From Bog-473 sp963807675 (GTDB lineage: Bacteria > Actinomycetota > Acidimicrobiia > Acidimicrobiales > RAAP-2), in NCBI GenBank assembly GCA_963807675.1, contig CAWECP010000012.1, positions 372,001 through 436,000 on the forward strand: a stretch of DNA of 64,000 nt, written 5' to 3'. The notes under the pieces are model-generated. The model did no database searches and had not been told where the DNA came from. It was given only the letters and a program-made list of their open reading frames with translations. Shown piece after piece: positions 30,891 through 40,907 of the stretch; position 1 is the stretch's first letter, and each line of letters opens with the position of its first letter. The position numbers and the translations under genes are program-made.

Positions 30891-31766
30891 GTGACGAGCG
30901 AACCTGAATGCCGAGCCGTTCCTCTCGGGCCTGTACTTCGGCGAGTGCCCGCGCTGGCACGAGGGCCGGCTGTGGTACTCGGACTTCTTCGACCATGCCA
31001 TCTGCTCGGTGTCGCCCGACGGCGAGCGCCGGGTCGAGGTGGACTTCGACGGCGAGCCGGCGGGGCTGGGCTGGCTGCCCGACGGACGGCTGCTGTTCAA
31101 CTCCCGGCTCGACCGCGTCGTCATGCGCCGCGAGCCCGACGGCTCCCTCGTCCAGCACGGCGACCTGCGAGCCGTGGGCCACCTGGAACGCCAACGACAT
31201 GGTGGTGGCCACCAACGGCCAGGCCTACGCCGGGAACTTCGGCTTCGACCTCGACGGCCTCTACGACGGACCGTCGGATGCCAGCGACATCGCCCCCACG
31301 TCGCTCATCCGGGTGGACCCCGACGGCACCAGCCGCGAGGCGGCGGACGACCTCGCCTTCCCCAACGGCGCGGTCATCACCGAGGACGGTCGGCACGCTG
31401 ATCATCGCCGAAAGCATGGGCGGCAGGCTCACGGCGTTCGACCGGGCCGAGGACGGCACGCTCACCAACCGGCGCGATTGGGCCGTCCTGCCGGGCATCG
31501 CCCCCGACGGCATCTGCCTGTGCGCGGACGGCACGGTCTGGGTGGCCAACGCCTGGGCGCCGAGTGCGTCCGCGTCGCCGAGGGTGGCGAGGTGCTCGAG
31601 CGGGTGACGACGTCGATGAACTGCTTCGCCTGCATGCTGGGCGACGAGGACCGCGACCCTGTATCTGGTCATCGCCGTCGACAGCGACGCCGCCAAGGCA
31701 CGCGTGGCGCGCAACGGCGCCATCGAGAAGGTACGCACGACCGTGGCCGGCGCCGGGCTGCCGTGA
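30891..31766 (+). CDS. SMP-30/gluconolactonase-like protein (frame-broken)
   Basis: A six-bladed beta-propeller lactonase-like protein, about 290 residues. It begins with GTG 30891 after GAGGAGG; the chain then reads EPFLSGLYFGECPRWHEGRL, WYSDFFDHAICSVSPDGERR, GLGWLPDGRLLFNSRLDRVV, PNGAVITEDG, LIIAESMGGRLTAFDRAEDG and LPGIAPDGICLCADGTVWVA. The metal-binding Glu of EGECPRW-type openings, the Asn region and the APDG aspartate are present. Frame changes are needed near 30910, 31172, 31390, 31560 and 31655. The stop overlaps the next start (TGATG). Natural lactone substrate unknown. Confidence 0.82.
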
Positions 31767-32736
31767 TGCCCGGTGGGCGCCGCCCACGGGTCGGCGTCGG
31801 CGGCGGGGCGGAGCGGCGGTCTCGGCGGCACGGCCGGCCGGGGATTCCCGCCCGGGCCCTGGCCTTCGCCACCGCTGCCGCCGTCGGCAGCGGGCGTGCT
31901 CATCGGCGTCTGGTCCGCGCCCCCCGCGGGCGCGACGGCGGCACCCCCGTACTACCTGGCCCTGGGCGGCTCGGGCTCGGTCGGCTTCCAACCCACGGCC
32001 GCCCAGCCGCACGGCCAGCCCACGGCTCGGGCTACGCCGACGACCTGTGCCGCTGGAACGGCCGCGCTGGCCCGGGCTCGACCTGGTGCGGATCGGCTGC
32101 CCGGGCGCGACCACCGACACCATGATCGACGGGGGTGGGCACTGCGCCTACGCCGACGGGATCGCAGCTGAGACGGCCGTGGCGTTCCTCCACGCCCACC
32201 CCTCCACGGTGCTGGTGACCGTCGACCTCGGATTCAACGACGTGCTCCCCTGCCTGCGCCACGTGGTGGTCGACGCGACTGCGTGGACGGCGCGCTCGCG
32301 ACGCGTCCACGACCAGCTCGGGCGATCCTCTCGGCGCTGCGCAGGCGGCCGCGCCGGCGGACGACCGATCGTCGGCGTCGGCCACTACGACCCGTATCTG
32401 GGCGACTACATCCGAGGGCCGGCCGGGCAGGCCTTCGCCGACGCCAGCCTCGGGGTGATCGAGCGGCTGGACGAGATCCTGCGCGCGGCCTACCGGGCGG
32501 CCGGCATGCCGATGGCCGACGTGGCCGCGGCCTTCGACCTGCGGACACCAGCCGTCACTGACGGCCGGGACTGGGCATGGTGCCGACCAACGTGGCGCAG
32601 ACCTGCGCGCTGACCTGGATGTGCGTCCGCCGCCCCTCGGCCCCAACACCCACCCCAACGACGCCGGCTACCGGATCGATAGCGCCGCCATCGCCGGGCC
32701 GTCCGACCCTCCGACGGAGCGGCCGCCGGCTCCTGA
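31766..32736 (+). CDS. SGNH/GDSL hydrolase, secreted (frame-broken)
   Basis: An exported esterase-like hydrolase of about 315 residues. After an Arg-rich start and a hydrophobic signal (ALAFATAAAVGS, then VLIGVWSAPPAGATA) comes YYLALGGSGSVGFQPT, where family members have GDSLS; the Asp and Leu of GDSL read Gly here. Block III is VLVTVDLGFNDVLPC with the Asn of GxND, block II's Gly is in LVRIGCPGATTDTMI, and the catalytic Asp/His end is NTHPNDAGYR. Frame changes are needed near 31890, 32025, 32075, 32275, 32550, 32630; the 3' end is approximate. It converges on the acyltransferase. Confidence 0.75.
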
Positions 32737-33938
32737 TCGCCGTCGAGAGCCGCCGACGGTGTCGACCCACGGGGAGCGGTCGGCCACCGTCGCCGCGGCG
32801 GTGCGGCGCCACGGCGACCCGGGTGCGGCCGGTCAGGGGCTTGGCCAGCGGCGTGCGGGCCAGCAGCTCGGTCAGCCCGACGCAGGCCACGAACACGATC
32901 ACCACCGTGAGCACGCTGACCAGCGGCCAGGGCACTACGTCGTTGAGGTGCCGCCAGCCCAGCCAGCTCAGGACCGTGATGAAGAGCAGCTGGGCCAGGT
33001 AGACGCCGTAGGAGTTGTCCGAACCCGACTGCACGATCGCCCGGGTCCGCGTCGAGCGGCGCCGGTCGACCAGGGCGACGCCGATCAGGTAGATGCAGGC
33101 GATGGCGCCGATGTTGAAGGGGATGACGATCGGCTGGAACGGGTCGGCGCTCGAGCCCAGCCACGAGGCGACGTGGTCGGCGGAGAGGTAGTACCACGCC
33201 TCGGCCACGCGCGGCGGCGGCCAGCGTGGCGGCGACGATCGACCCACGTGCGTGGCAGAGCCAGTGGTGGAACTCGTCGAGATGCAGCGCGACCACCATG
33301 CCGGCGACAAGATAGAACTGGTACGAGGTGACCTCGCGCGTGGCCCAGTAGCCCCGCATCCACGCCGGCGCCACGCCCCAGTGCATGGACGAGACGAGGA
33401 CGACCTGGAGCCAGCCCGCTGGCCAGGAGCAGCAGCGCCGTGGTGGCCGGCGGTCTGCCGAGCAGCACGAGGAGGAGCGGGAACAGCGCGTAGAACTCGA
33501 GCAGGACCAGCAGGTAGTAGAGCTGGTAGTAGCCCGGTGCCGACGAGGTAGAGCAGATGGCCCACGTCGCCGCCGGCGGTCCCGGGTCGCCGGGGAGGTC
33601 AAGAAGAAGTAGATGACCGTCCAGCACAGGTACGGCACCGCCGACCAGGGCGAAGCGGCGGCGCCAGAACGTCCGGTGGTCGATGCCCGGCAGGTCGCGC
33701 ACGCTGTAGGTCAGCATGCAGGCGGAGACGAAGAGGAACGCCTCCCGCGTGACGTGCAGCAGCTGCAGCGACGCCCCGACGGCCAGTCCGGCGGCCAGCG
33801 GCGCGAAGGAGAGCAGCGTGTGCGTCGACACGACGCCCGCCTGCTTGACCGGTCGCATGGCATCGATGTGGTCGAGCCGCTTCCGGGTGCCGCGCGACCG
33901 GCTGCGCCGGGGCGAGCGGGGACTCGTCCGCGCGTCAC
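32668..33938 (-). CDS. Acyltransferase-3 family membrane protein, operon copy (frame-broken)
   Basis: A polytopic O-acyltransferase (acyltransferase_3 family), about 380-400 residues, that transfers acyl groups to a carbohydrate or lipid acceptor at the membrane. The opening reads RLDHIDAMRPVKQAGVVSTH, with THTLL in place of the usual catalytic HxxxFF/L motif region. Membrane segments include VTREAFLFVSACMLTYSV, YYQLYYLLVLLEFYALFPLL, YQFYLVAGMVVALHLDEFH and NSYGVYLAQLLFITVLSWLG. GTG 33938 overlaps the ligase stop (GTGA). Several frame changes are needed (about 33895, 33620, 33545, 33420, 33205). The 3' end is uncertain; a TGA at 32833 is an alternative. Confidence 0.75.
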
Positions 33939-35574
33939 CCGCAGTCGAAGGTGGTGAGGAGCGGCGACGTCGGCCGACGCACAGCGCGCTCGCCGCCGCA
34001 CCTTGCCGGTCGCGCCCGTCGGCAGCTCGCGCCACGACGTGCAGGGCGACGGGCCGCTTGCTCCGCACGAGGCAGCTTGAGCGCCAGCTCGATCCGCTGC
34101 AGCCGTGCCTCGGCGCTCGCGGCGACGCGGGGATCGACCGGCCCTCGACGCCGCGCAGCACCACGTAGGCCACCGGCACCTGGCCCAGCTCGGGGTCGTC
34201 CTCGCCCGACGACGGCGACCGAGCGACCACCGCGGATCCGCGCCGATGACCTCTTCGATCTCACGGGGGAAGACCTTCTCGCCGCCGCGGTTGATGACGT
34301 CGTCGGTCCGGGCGACCAGGTAGAGATAGCCGTCGCTCGTCGAGGTGACCGAGGTCGCCGGTCCGCAGCCACCCGTCTCGTCGAAGCGGTCGGCGTGCTC
34401 GCCCCCGCCGTAGGCCGTCGATCACCGAAGGCCCCGGATCTCGACGTCGCCGACCTGCGTACGGACCGGGGCCTCCGCCGGCCGCCGACCGGCCTCGTCG
34501 GCGGACGATACGCAGCTCGACCCCGACCGGCAGCCCGACCGAGCCCGGCGCGGCGCGGCACCGACAGCGGGTGGGCGGTGATCTGGCTGGCCGCCTCGGT
34601 CATGCCGTAGGTCTCGACGACCGGGAGGCCCGGTGTTGGCCTCGAAGCGGTCGGCGGTGGCGACGGGCAGCGGGGCCGAGGCGGAGCGGACGAAGCGGAT
34701 GCCCGGGGGCACGGTCTCGCCCGGCCCGGGCTCGGCCAGCCGGGAGATGATGGCGGGGACGGCGTTGATCCAGGTGATGCGGCGCTCGGCCATGAGCTCC
34801 CAGAAGCCGGTGCGATGGAACCGGTCGTCGAGGACGAGGGACGATCCCGCCACGAGCGTGGAGAGCAGGCCGACCACCTCGGCGTTGATGTGGAAGAGCG
34901 GGAAGCGGGTTGAAGCCGCGGTCGTCGCGCGCTGAGCTCGTGGTGCGCCGACCACGCGGCGGGCCGTGTGCAGGAGCTTGTCCTGGCTCAGTCGGATCAC
35001 CTTGGGTGGCCCGTCGTGCCCGACGAGGACGAGGACGACGCCCCCGCGCTGGTGCGCCCGGCCGGCGCACCGGCGCTCGGGCCGTGCTCGCCGCGCCCTC
35101 GGACGACGAGCGTCGGCCAGCTCGACCCAGCGACCCGGCAGCCGCCCGGGGCGGGACGGTCGGCGACCACCAGGTCCGGCACCGACACGCCGCGAGGGCC
35201 CCAGGCCCGCCGGCCCGCGTCGGGGGCTGGCCGGGTCGAGCGGGGCGACCCAGCAGGCCCGCGGCGACGGCGCCCGAGGAACGGCCGCGAACTGCGAGGG
35301 GGTCGCAGACGGCGAGCGGCGATCGTGATCGCACCGCCGGCCGGTGCGTCGCCGGCGAAGTGCGCGTCCACCGCTCGGGCCCCGGACGCAGCTCACGGAA
35401 CGACAGCGTCCGGTGTCGCGGGCGGGCTCGACGTAAGACCCGGTCCCGTGCGTCGCGAGCCCGGCGTAGGACCAGTCGCCCAGCGTGCGGTCCGCCGGCG
35501 AGGACGACCAGTCTCGGTGCGCCGGCCGGCGGCCCCGACGGGGCCGAGGCCTCATCGGGACGACGCGTCGCCAC
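33935..35574 (-). CDS. AMP-dependent acyl-CoA synthetase/ligase (frame-broken)
   Basis: ANL-superfamily ligase of about 530 residues that adenylates a carboxylic acid and passes it to CoA or another thiol. The ATP loop is SSGTTGHPKVIRLSQDKLL, followed by PLFHINAEVVGLLSTLVAGS, AERRITWINAVPAIISRLAE, IRFVRSASAPLPVATADRFE and VVETYGMTEAASQITAHPLS (A5 motif). The hinge and A8/A10 region read LRTGDLGHLDE, DDVINRGGEKVFPREIEEVI and GQVPVAYVVLRG. GTG 35574 directly follows the VOC stop. More than ten frame changes are required, the densest in the window. The Gly-rich VINRGGEK loop fits oxalyl-CoA-type and short-chain acyl ligases; substrate is inferred only from the operon. Confidence 0.8.
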
Positions 35575-35986
35575 TCAGTACATCATCCGGGGGTCGGCGT
35601 AGTGCTTGAACTCGATCAGGTTGTCCGAGGGGTCGCGCAGCACGAAGGTCCGGTGGGCCTCGACCAGGCCCTCGAAGCGGACGCTGACGTCGGCGAACAG
35701 CTCGATCTTGCGCTGCGACGCACAGCTCGTGCACGCGCGTCGAAGTCCCGGGCCTCGCGGAAGGTCACGCCGAAGTGGCGGGGGTAGAGCGCTCAGCTCG
35801 CGCGGCACGACTCGGCGGGTCTCCACCAGATGGCAGACCAACTGGTCGCCGAAGAAGTCGATCGTGATGCGGTCGGCGTAGCGCCGCGCCAGCTTGCAGC
35901 CGAGCGCGCCCGACGTAGAACTCCTGGGCGTCGTCCAGGTCGTAGACGGGGATGGCCAGATGGAAGACGTCGCGGCCCTCCCTCAC
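35575..35986 (-). CDS. VOC-family (glyoxalase-like) protein (frame-broken)
   Basis: A protein of about 137 residues with the vicinal-oxygen-chelate fold. It reads DVFHLAIPVYDLDDAQEFYV, DRITIDFFGDQLVCHLVETR and FEGLVEAHRTFVLRDPSDNL then IEFKHYADPRMMY. Candidate metal ligands are His in FHLAIP, His in VCHLV and Glu in NLIEFKHY, so metal-dependent isomerase, lyase or dioxygenase activity is possible. GTG 35986 overlaps the ComA stop (GTGA), and the stop touches the ligase start. Frame changes occur near 35918, 35785 and 35725. Its place directly after phosphosulfolactate synthase suggests it modifies the product. Confidence 0.78.
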
Positions 35987-36763
35987 GACGCCCGCACCTC
36001 GAAGCACTTCGAGCGTGTCGGAGCGCAGGCCGAGCCGGATGGTCTCGAGGCCGATCACGGCCGTCGAAGGGATGTTGCCCAGGTTGACGTCGGGGCCGAC
36101 CCGACGCACGAAGTAGCTCTGCAGCTCGGTGGACGGCGCTTCGAAGAGCAGGCGCTCGGGCGCGGACGTCGCTGGCCAGGATCTCTTCGATCAGACCGAA
36201 GCGGAGCTCTCCGTTGGGCCGGCAGATGCCCGATCGGCCGCTCTCCCGGGCCTCGAGGGTGACCAGGAACGCCCCGGCGTCGATGTCGTCGTGGATGCAC
36301 TCGATCCAGCGGCTCGGGGGCAGGCTCTCGGAGCGCTCGGCGTCCTTGAAGCCCACCTCGGAGATGACCTGGAAGTCGTCCGCCAGCTTCCGGATGTAGC
36401 CGGCCTTCTCCATGGCCGACAGGTTGATGGTGCCGTTCGAGACCTCGACGTAGCGACAGCGAGTAGCTCTGGCAGAGCTCGCGGAAGTCGTCGAAACGGT
36501 CCTGCAGGACGAACTTCTCGAACAGCGTCCCGCCGAAGTAGTAGTCGACGCCCGGCGTCGTCGAGGACGTCGATCTTGCGATGCAGGTCGTTCGTCACGA
36601 TGGCCGTGCCCCAGCCGAACTTCACGAAGTCGAGGAACTCGGCCCCGCTCTCCACGATGTCCTCGAAGTGCCGCGTCGGCAGACCCCCGTCGACCATCAT
36701 CGTCAGACCCTTGGGCCGGGGCTTCGCTGCCCTTGTCGGGAGTTCCAGTGCCGTTGGCCTCAT
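35983..36763 (-). CDS. comA: Phosphosulfolactate synthase (ComA-like) (frame-broken)
   Basis: About 260 residues. ComA adds sulfite to phosphoenolpyruvate to give (2R)-phospho-3-sulfolactate, the first step of coenzyme M synthesis in methanogens; bacterial homologues occur in sulfolactate or unknown pathways. The TIM-barrel sequence reads KPRPKGLTMMVDGGLPTRHF, EFLDFVKFGWGTAIVTND, YYFGGTLFEKFVLQDRFDDF, AGYIRKLADDFQVISEVGFK, ESLPPSRWIECIHDDIDAGA, LVTLEARESGRSGICRPNG and RRVGPDVNLGNIPSTAVIGL. The catalytic KxGWGT lysine and the NLGNI block are present. ATG 36763 follows GAGGAGAG. Frame changes lie near 36555, 36455, 36165 and 36010. It heads the VOC-ligase-acyltransferase genes with 4-base overlaps. 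Confidence 0.87.
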
Positions 36764-36793
36764 GTGTCTCTCCTCACGGTTGGGTTGGGCGTC

Positions 36794-37368
36794 CTAGAGC
36801 AGGACGGGGGACGGATCTCGCGGCCGGCCAACGACCAGAGCCCGGCGTTGGGCACGTGACTCCAGGGCATCTGCGTCGACCGGGATCCGGTCACAGTGCG
36901 CCAAGGCCACCCTGATCACGCCCCCGTGGGTGACGACGAGCACGTCGCCGTCGCGCTCCTCGCGGGCCAGCCGGCCGAAGAAATCGACGACCCGGTCCCG
37001 CAACTCGCGGAGCGACTCTCCCCGGGCGGGCAGGCGTCCGCATCGACCACGCGACCGCCATCGACGCCGGACCACTCGGGACGCAGGCTCGACAGAGGGG
37101 TGCCCTGTGCCTCCCCGAAGTTCCGCTCTCGCAACGCGGGGACGAGGTCGGAGTGGCGCTTCAGCTTCTGCCGATGATCGACGCCGTCTCGCGGCGCGGG
37201 CGAGATCACTCGTCACGATCTTGCGAATCGGGAACCGGCGCAGCGAATCGCGCCAACCGCTTCGCCTGCTCGCGCCCCGCCGCGGTCAGCACCGGGCCTT
37301 CGGCCTGTCCTTGCACGAGGCCGGACGACGTTCCAGTCGCTCTCCCCGTGCCGGACGAGCCAGATCAT
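36794..37368 (-). CDS. Histidine phosphatase family protein (frame-broken)
   Basis: A phosphoglycerate-mutase-like phosphatase of about 190 residues. The catalytic motif RHG is in MIWLVRHGESDWNVV, the second arginine region is KIVTSDLARARETASIIGQK, the proton-donor Glu region is LRERNFGEAQGTPLSSLRPE, and the second histidine is in VLVVTHGGVIRVALAH. Frame changes are needed near 37322, 37245, 37203, 37030 and 36862. It ends 30 bases before comA on the same strand. In archaeal CoM synthesis the next step is dephosphorylation by ComB; a histidine phosphatase in this position could replace ComB. That role is inference. Confidence 0.82.
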
Positions 37369-37534
37369 GTGCCCGTGCCGCACGCTGTCTCGCTCGAACC
37401 CTTTTCACAATGCCCACTTCCGCTGAGCACACTGGGAAGAGTGAGGTACTCGGGAGACAGGCGAGAAGCCCGATGGGAAGTCGTAAGGAATCTGTTAATG
37501 AGACAGCGCTGAGTACGCGCGCTCGCGTCAGGCC

Positions 37535-37576
37535 CGAACGGCGTCGGCGCGCGCGGCGTCAGACCGACGCCGTTCG
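37535..37576. terminator. 13-base-pair stem-loop between the acyltransferase and the phosphatase operon
   Basis: CGAACGGCGTCGG (37535-37547) and CCGACGCCGTTCG (37564-37576) are perfect complements separated by 16 bases, a very stable hairpin. It begins 21 bases past the stop of the reverse-strand acyltransferase and lies upstream of the histidine phosphatase. There is no U-run on either side. It probably ends the upstream transcript and separates it from the comA operon. Confidence 0.55.
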
Positions 37577-37596
37577 TGCTCTTTCGTGGATGAGTT

Positions 37597-38833
37597 TCAG
37601 CTGAGGCTACCGTCAGCCTCCATGCCGAGACGCGCCCGTTGCTCGGCGCGGATCGGGCCGGTGAGCACCCAGCCCAGCGGCGTGCGCAACAGAGTGCCGT
37701 GCACAGGCCGGCGCAGCCGATCGTCAAGCACGAACGTCACGACGACGACGCCGGCCCAACCGAGGTGCGCGGCGACGCCCGCGTCATCGAGAGCGGCGCG
37801 GACGAGGTTCAAGAACAGCACGTGGCAGAAGAAGATCCCGCCGGTGAGCCCGGCCAGGAATTCGGCCGAGAACGACCTGGGCCACGACGCGGTAGCCCGC
37901 GCGCCGCGTCCTGACGTCGGTACCAGGCCCACGTCCCGCACTCGAGCGCGGCCACGGCCGCGGTGAACCACAAGAAGGCGATCGGCTGGTAGAGGTCGGA
38001 GGCCCCGCCCGTCGTCGTGCCGGTCCACACTGCGAGCAGGTACCACAGGGTGGCCACGACGCCGACACCGACGGCGAGGGCGATGACCTGGCGCCAACGC
38101 CGCTCGACGAACCGGCGCACCTGGTCGAAGTGCAGCGCCACCAGGATCCCGGCGATGAACTGCTCCTGGTAGGTGATGGGGTCCCGGCGCCAAGGGCCAG
38201 ACCGCCATGATCGAGCGGTCGCGTGGCCGACCACGCCGAAGTACTCCGTGTAGTGGAGGTCGGCGGCCAGCGCGAGTGCGAACAGGAGGCTGACGGCATG
38301 AGCACGACGTGGTGCTTGCTGGCCCGCACGGCCCGCAGCAGGAAGGGGAAGATCAGGTAGAGCTGGAGGAGGACCACCACGAAGTAGAGCTGGTAGTAGC
38401 CGAAGACGAGGTCGTTCCAGAGCAGCGAGCCGGCGTGGTCCCAGCTCCCCGTCCGCCGATCATCGTGACGAGCCAGTAGATGCCGGTCCAGACCAGGAAC
38501 GGGACGCCGATCTCCATGTAGCGCCGCCACCAGAACTGCTCACGGTCAGCGGGGGCGATGTGATCTCGCTGTACGTGAGCAAGAAGGCGGTGAGGAAGAA
38601 GAACGCCGTCCGGCTGAAGTGCAACAACATCACGAAGGCCCACGCCGTTGTGTTCCCACCCTCGACGTTCCAAAGCAGCGAGTGCTGCAGCACCACGGCG
38701 CAGCAGGCGATCACGCGGATAGGAGTCGAACTGCCCGAGGTAGCCGCCCCTCGCCCGTGCTCGAGCAGGGCTCGACGTCGTCGCGCAGGCGTCGCCCGTG
38801 CGCGCAGCGTCAGGGCTCCACCGACTGCGCCAT
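37597..38833 (-). CDS. Acyltransferase-3 family membrane protein, second copy (frame-broken)
   Basis: A polytopic acyltransferase_3 protein of about 405 residues. The N-terminal part reads RVIACCAVVLQHSLLWNVEG, where the His of LQHS is the family's catalytic residue, then LLHFSRTAFFFLTAFLLTYS and QFWWRRYMEIGVPFLVWTG. Later segments are LVFGYYQLYFVVVLLQLYLI, QFIAGILVALHFDQVRRFVE, VIALAVGVGVVATLWYLLAV and FSAEFLAGLTGGIFFCHVLF. The order and the GYYQLYF signature match the copy at 32.7-33.9 kb, so the two are paralogues. Frame changes are needed near 38780, 38735, 38560, 38445, 38300, 38200 and 37880. Start 38833 is approximate. Confidence 0.76.
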
Positions 38834-38926
38834 GGCGGCGCATCCTGACCTAATGGTCTTGAGACAAGCTGAGAATGGAGCGCGGGACCATGACGGGGCA
38901 CCCGCTGCGCCAGCTGCGGCTCGGAA

Positions 38927-40138
38927 CTAACCCAGCTTGGTCAGCGCGCTGCGCAGGTTGCGCACGGCCTGGCCGATGCGCTGCTCGTTCTCGATGAGCG
39001 CGAAGCGCACGTGGCCGTCGCCGCCGGGCCCGAACCCGACGCCGGGCGACGTGGCGACGTCGGCCTCGCTGACCAGGTACTTGGAGAAGTCGAGCGAGCC
39101 CATCTCGCGGTAGGGCTCGGGGATGGGCGCCCACACGAACATCGTCCCCTTGGGCGGGACCACCTGCCAGCCGATGCGGTTGAGCCCGTCGCACAGCGCG
39201 TCGCGGCGGGACCGGTAGATCTCGTTGATCTCCTTGGGGTAGTCGGGCGCCTCGTTCATGGCGACGATGGCCGCGATCTGGATCGGCTGGAACGTCCCGT
39301 AGTCGAGATACGTCTTGAGCTTGGTGAGCGCCTGGACGATCTCCGCGTTGCCGACGCACGAAGCCGACGCGCCAGCCGGCCATGGAGAACGACTTGGTCA
39401 TGGTGTAGATCTCGACCGCCACGTCCTTGGCGCCCGGGAACCTGGAGGATCGAGGGCGGCTCGTAGCCGTCGAAGCCGAGGTCGGCGTACGCGAAGTCGT
39501 GCACGAGCACGATGTCGTGCTCGCGGGCGAAGGCGACCAGGCGCTCCATGAAGGAGAGGTCGACGCACGCCGTGGTCGGGTTGTGCGGGAAGGACAGCAC
39601 GATGACCCGAGGCTTGGGCCACGACTCCTCGTACGCGTGCATGAGCCCGTCGAAGAAGGCCTCGCCCGGGGCGGGCGCGTCGTCGTCCGCCACGTCGGGG
39701 CCCTGCAGCGGCACCTGGCGCACGTCGGCGCCGGCGAAGAGCGGCCCCCAGATGTGGATCGGGTACGACGGCGACGGCACCAGCGCGGTGTCGCCCGGGC
39801 CCGACCAGCACCCACATGAGGTGCGAGAAGCCCTCCTTGGCGCCGATGGTGGTCACCACCTCGGTCTCGGGGTCGAGCTCGACGTCGAACTTGCGCTTGT
39901 AGAGGTCGGTGATGGCGCTGCGCAGCTTGGGGATGCCCCGCGAGGCCGAGTAGCGGTGGTTGCGCGGGTTGTGGGCGGCCTCGGCGAGCTTGTCGACCGC
40001 GACGTCGGGCGAGGGCAGGTCGGGGTTGCCGAAGCCGAGGTCGATGACGTCCCGGCCGGCTCGCCGCGACAACGCCTTCAGGTCGTTGATGGTGGCGAAC
40101 ACGTAGGGCGGCAGCCCGTTGATGCGGCGGAACTCCAT
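38927..40138 (-). CDS. Class I/II PLP-dependent aminotransferase (frame-broken)
   Basis: About 405 residues, fold-type I, related to AlaC-type alanine and LL-diaminopimelate aminotransferases. The N-terminus reads FRRINGLPPYVFATINDLKA and VIDLGFGNPDLPSPDVAVDK. Other landmarks are TIGAKEGFSHLMWVLVGPG, VIVLSFPHNPTTACVDLSFM with the Asn of the PLP-binding NPT, LVHDFAYADLGFDG with Asp and Tyr, and the Schiff-base lysine in YTMTKSFSMAGWRVGF. The C-terminal Arg that binds the substrate carboxylate is in DGHVRFALIENEQR. Frame changes are needed near 39800, 39440 and 39360. ATG 40138 follows the LLM stop by ten bases. Confidence 0.88.
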
Positions 40139-40148
40139 CGTGTGGAGT

Positions 40149-40907
40149 CTACGACCCGCCTGCCGGCCGCCCCGGACGATCGGCCCGGCCGCCGCGGCGC
40201 GCGCCGGCCGCCGACCAGCGCGTCGACAGTCGACCGGCCAGCCGAACACCGCCCAGCTCGCCCCGGCCGCGCCGAGGGCGCGCACCGTCTCGACCAAGGC
40301 CGAGGGCGTCCGCCGGGGGCGGGCCGGCCCAGGTGACCTCGAGCCCGTCCGAGCCGCGGCCCGCTCGGCCACGACGCGCCGGATCGGCGTCCCACACGTT
40401 GAGGGCGGCGCCCGCCGCCCGCGCCTCTTCGGTGCGCGCCGCCGGCGCCGCCGGCCACCCAGACGGTGATCCCGGCCTCGACGAGCTCGGCGGGCCAGCG
40501 TCACCATCTCGGCCCGGCGCTCGGCCGGCCGGCGGGTACGGGATCCCGTAGGCCACGGTTCTCCTGCTCGCTCATGTGGTCGCCGGTGCCGAGGCCGGCG
40601 ATGACGCGGCCGGGCGCCAGGCGGTCGAGCGCGCCGAACTGCGCCGCCAGCACGGCGTTGGGCGCGAGCCCGATGCGCGCCACCAGCGTGCCCAGGAACG
40701 GGCCGTGCCCGCGGCGCGGCGAGGCAGCGTCGCCAGCGCGCCGAGGACGGGAAAGGGCGCGAGCGCCGGTCGCTCGGGCTGGCCCAAGGGCCAGATGTGG
40801 TCGTAACAGAACAGGCCGTCGACCCCGGCCGCTACCGCCTTGGCCGCCGCGTCGAACGCCTCGTCGGGCGTGTCGCGGAACGTCGGGAGCACGACGCCGG
40901 TGCGCAT
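40149..40907 (-). CDS. LLM-class flavin/F420-dependent oxidoreductase (frame-broken)
   Basis: A luciferase-like monooxygenase-family TIM-barrel protein, about 250 residues. It begins MRTGVVLPTFRDTPDEAFDA and AAGVDGLFCYDHIWPLGQ, continues PFLGTLVARIGLAPNAVLAA and LAPGRVIAGLGTGDHMSEQE, then AYGIPYPPA, and ends with SDGLEVTWAGPPP and ASWAVFGWPVD. The GLFCYDHIWPLGQPERPALAP region is typical of actinobacterial F420-dependent members. Frame changes lie near 40710, 40560, 40500, 40450, 40365 and 40310. ATG 40907 overlaps the ROK stop (TGATG). Substrate unknown. Confidence 0.82.
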
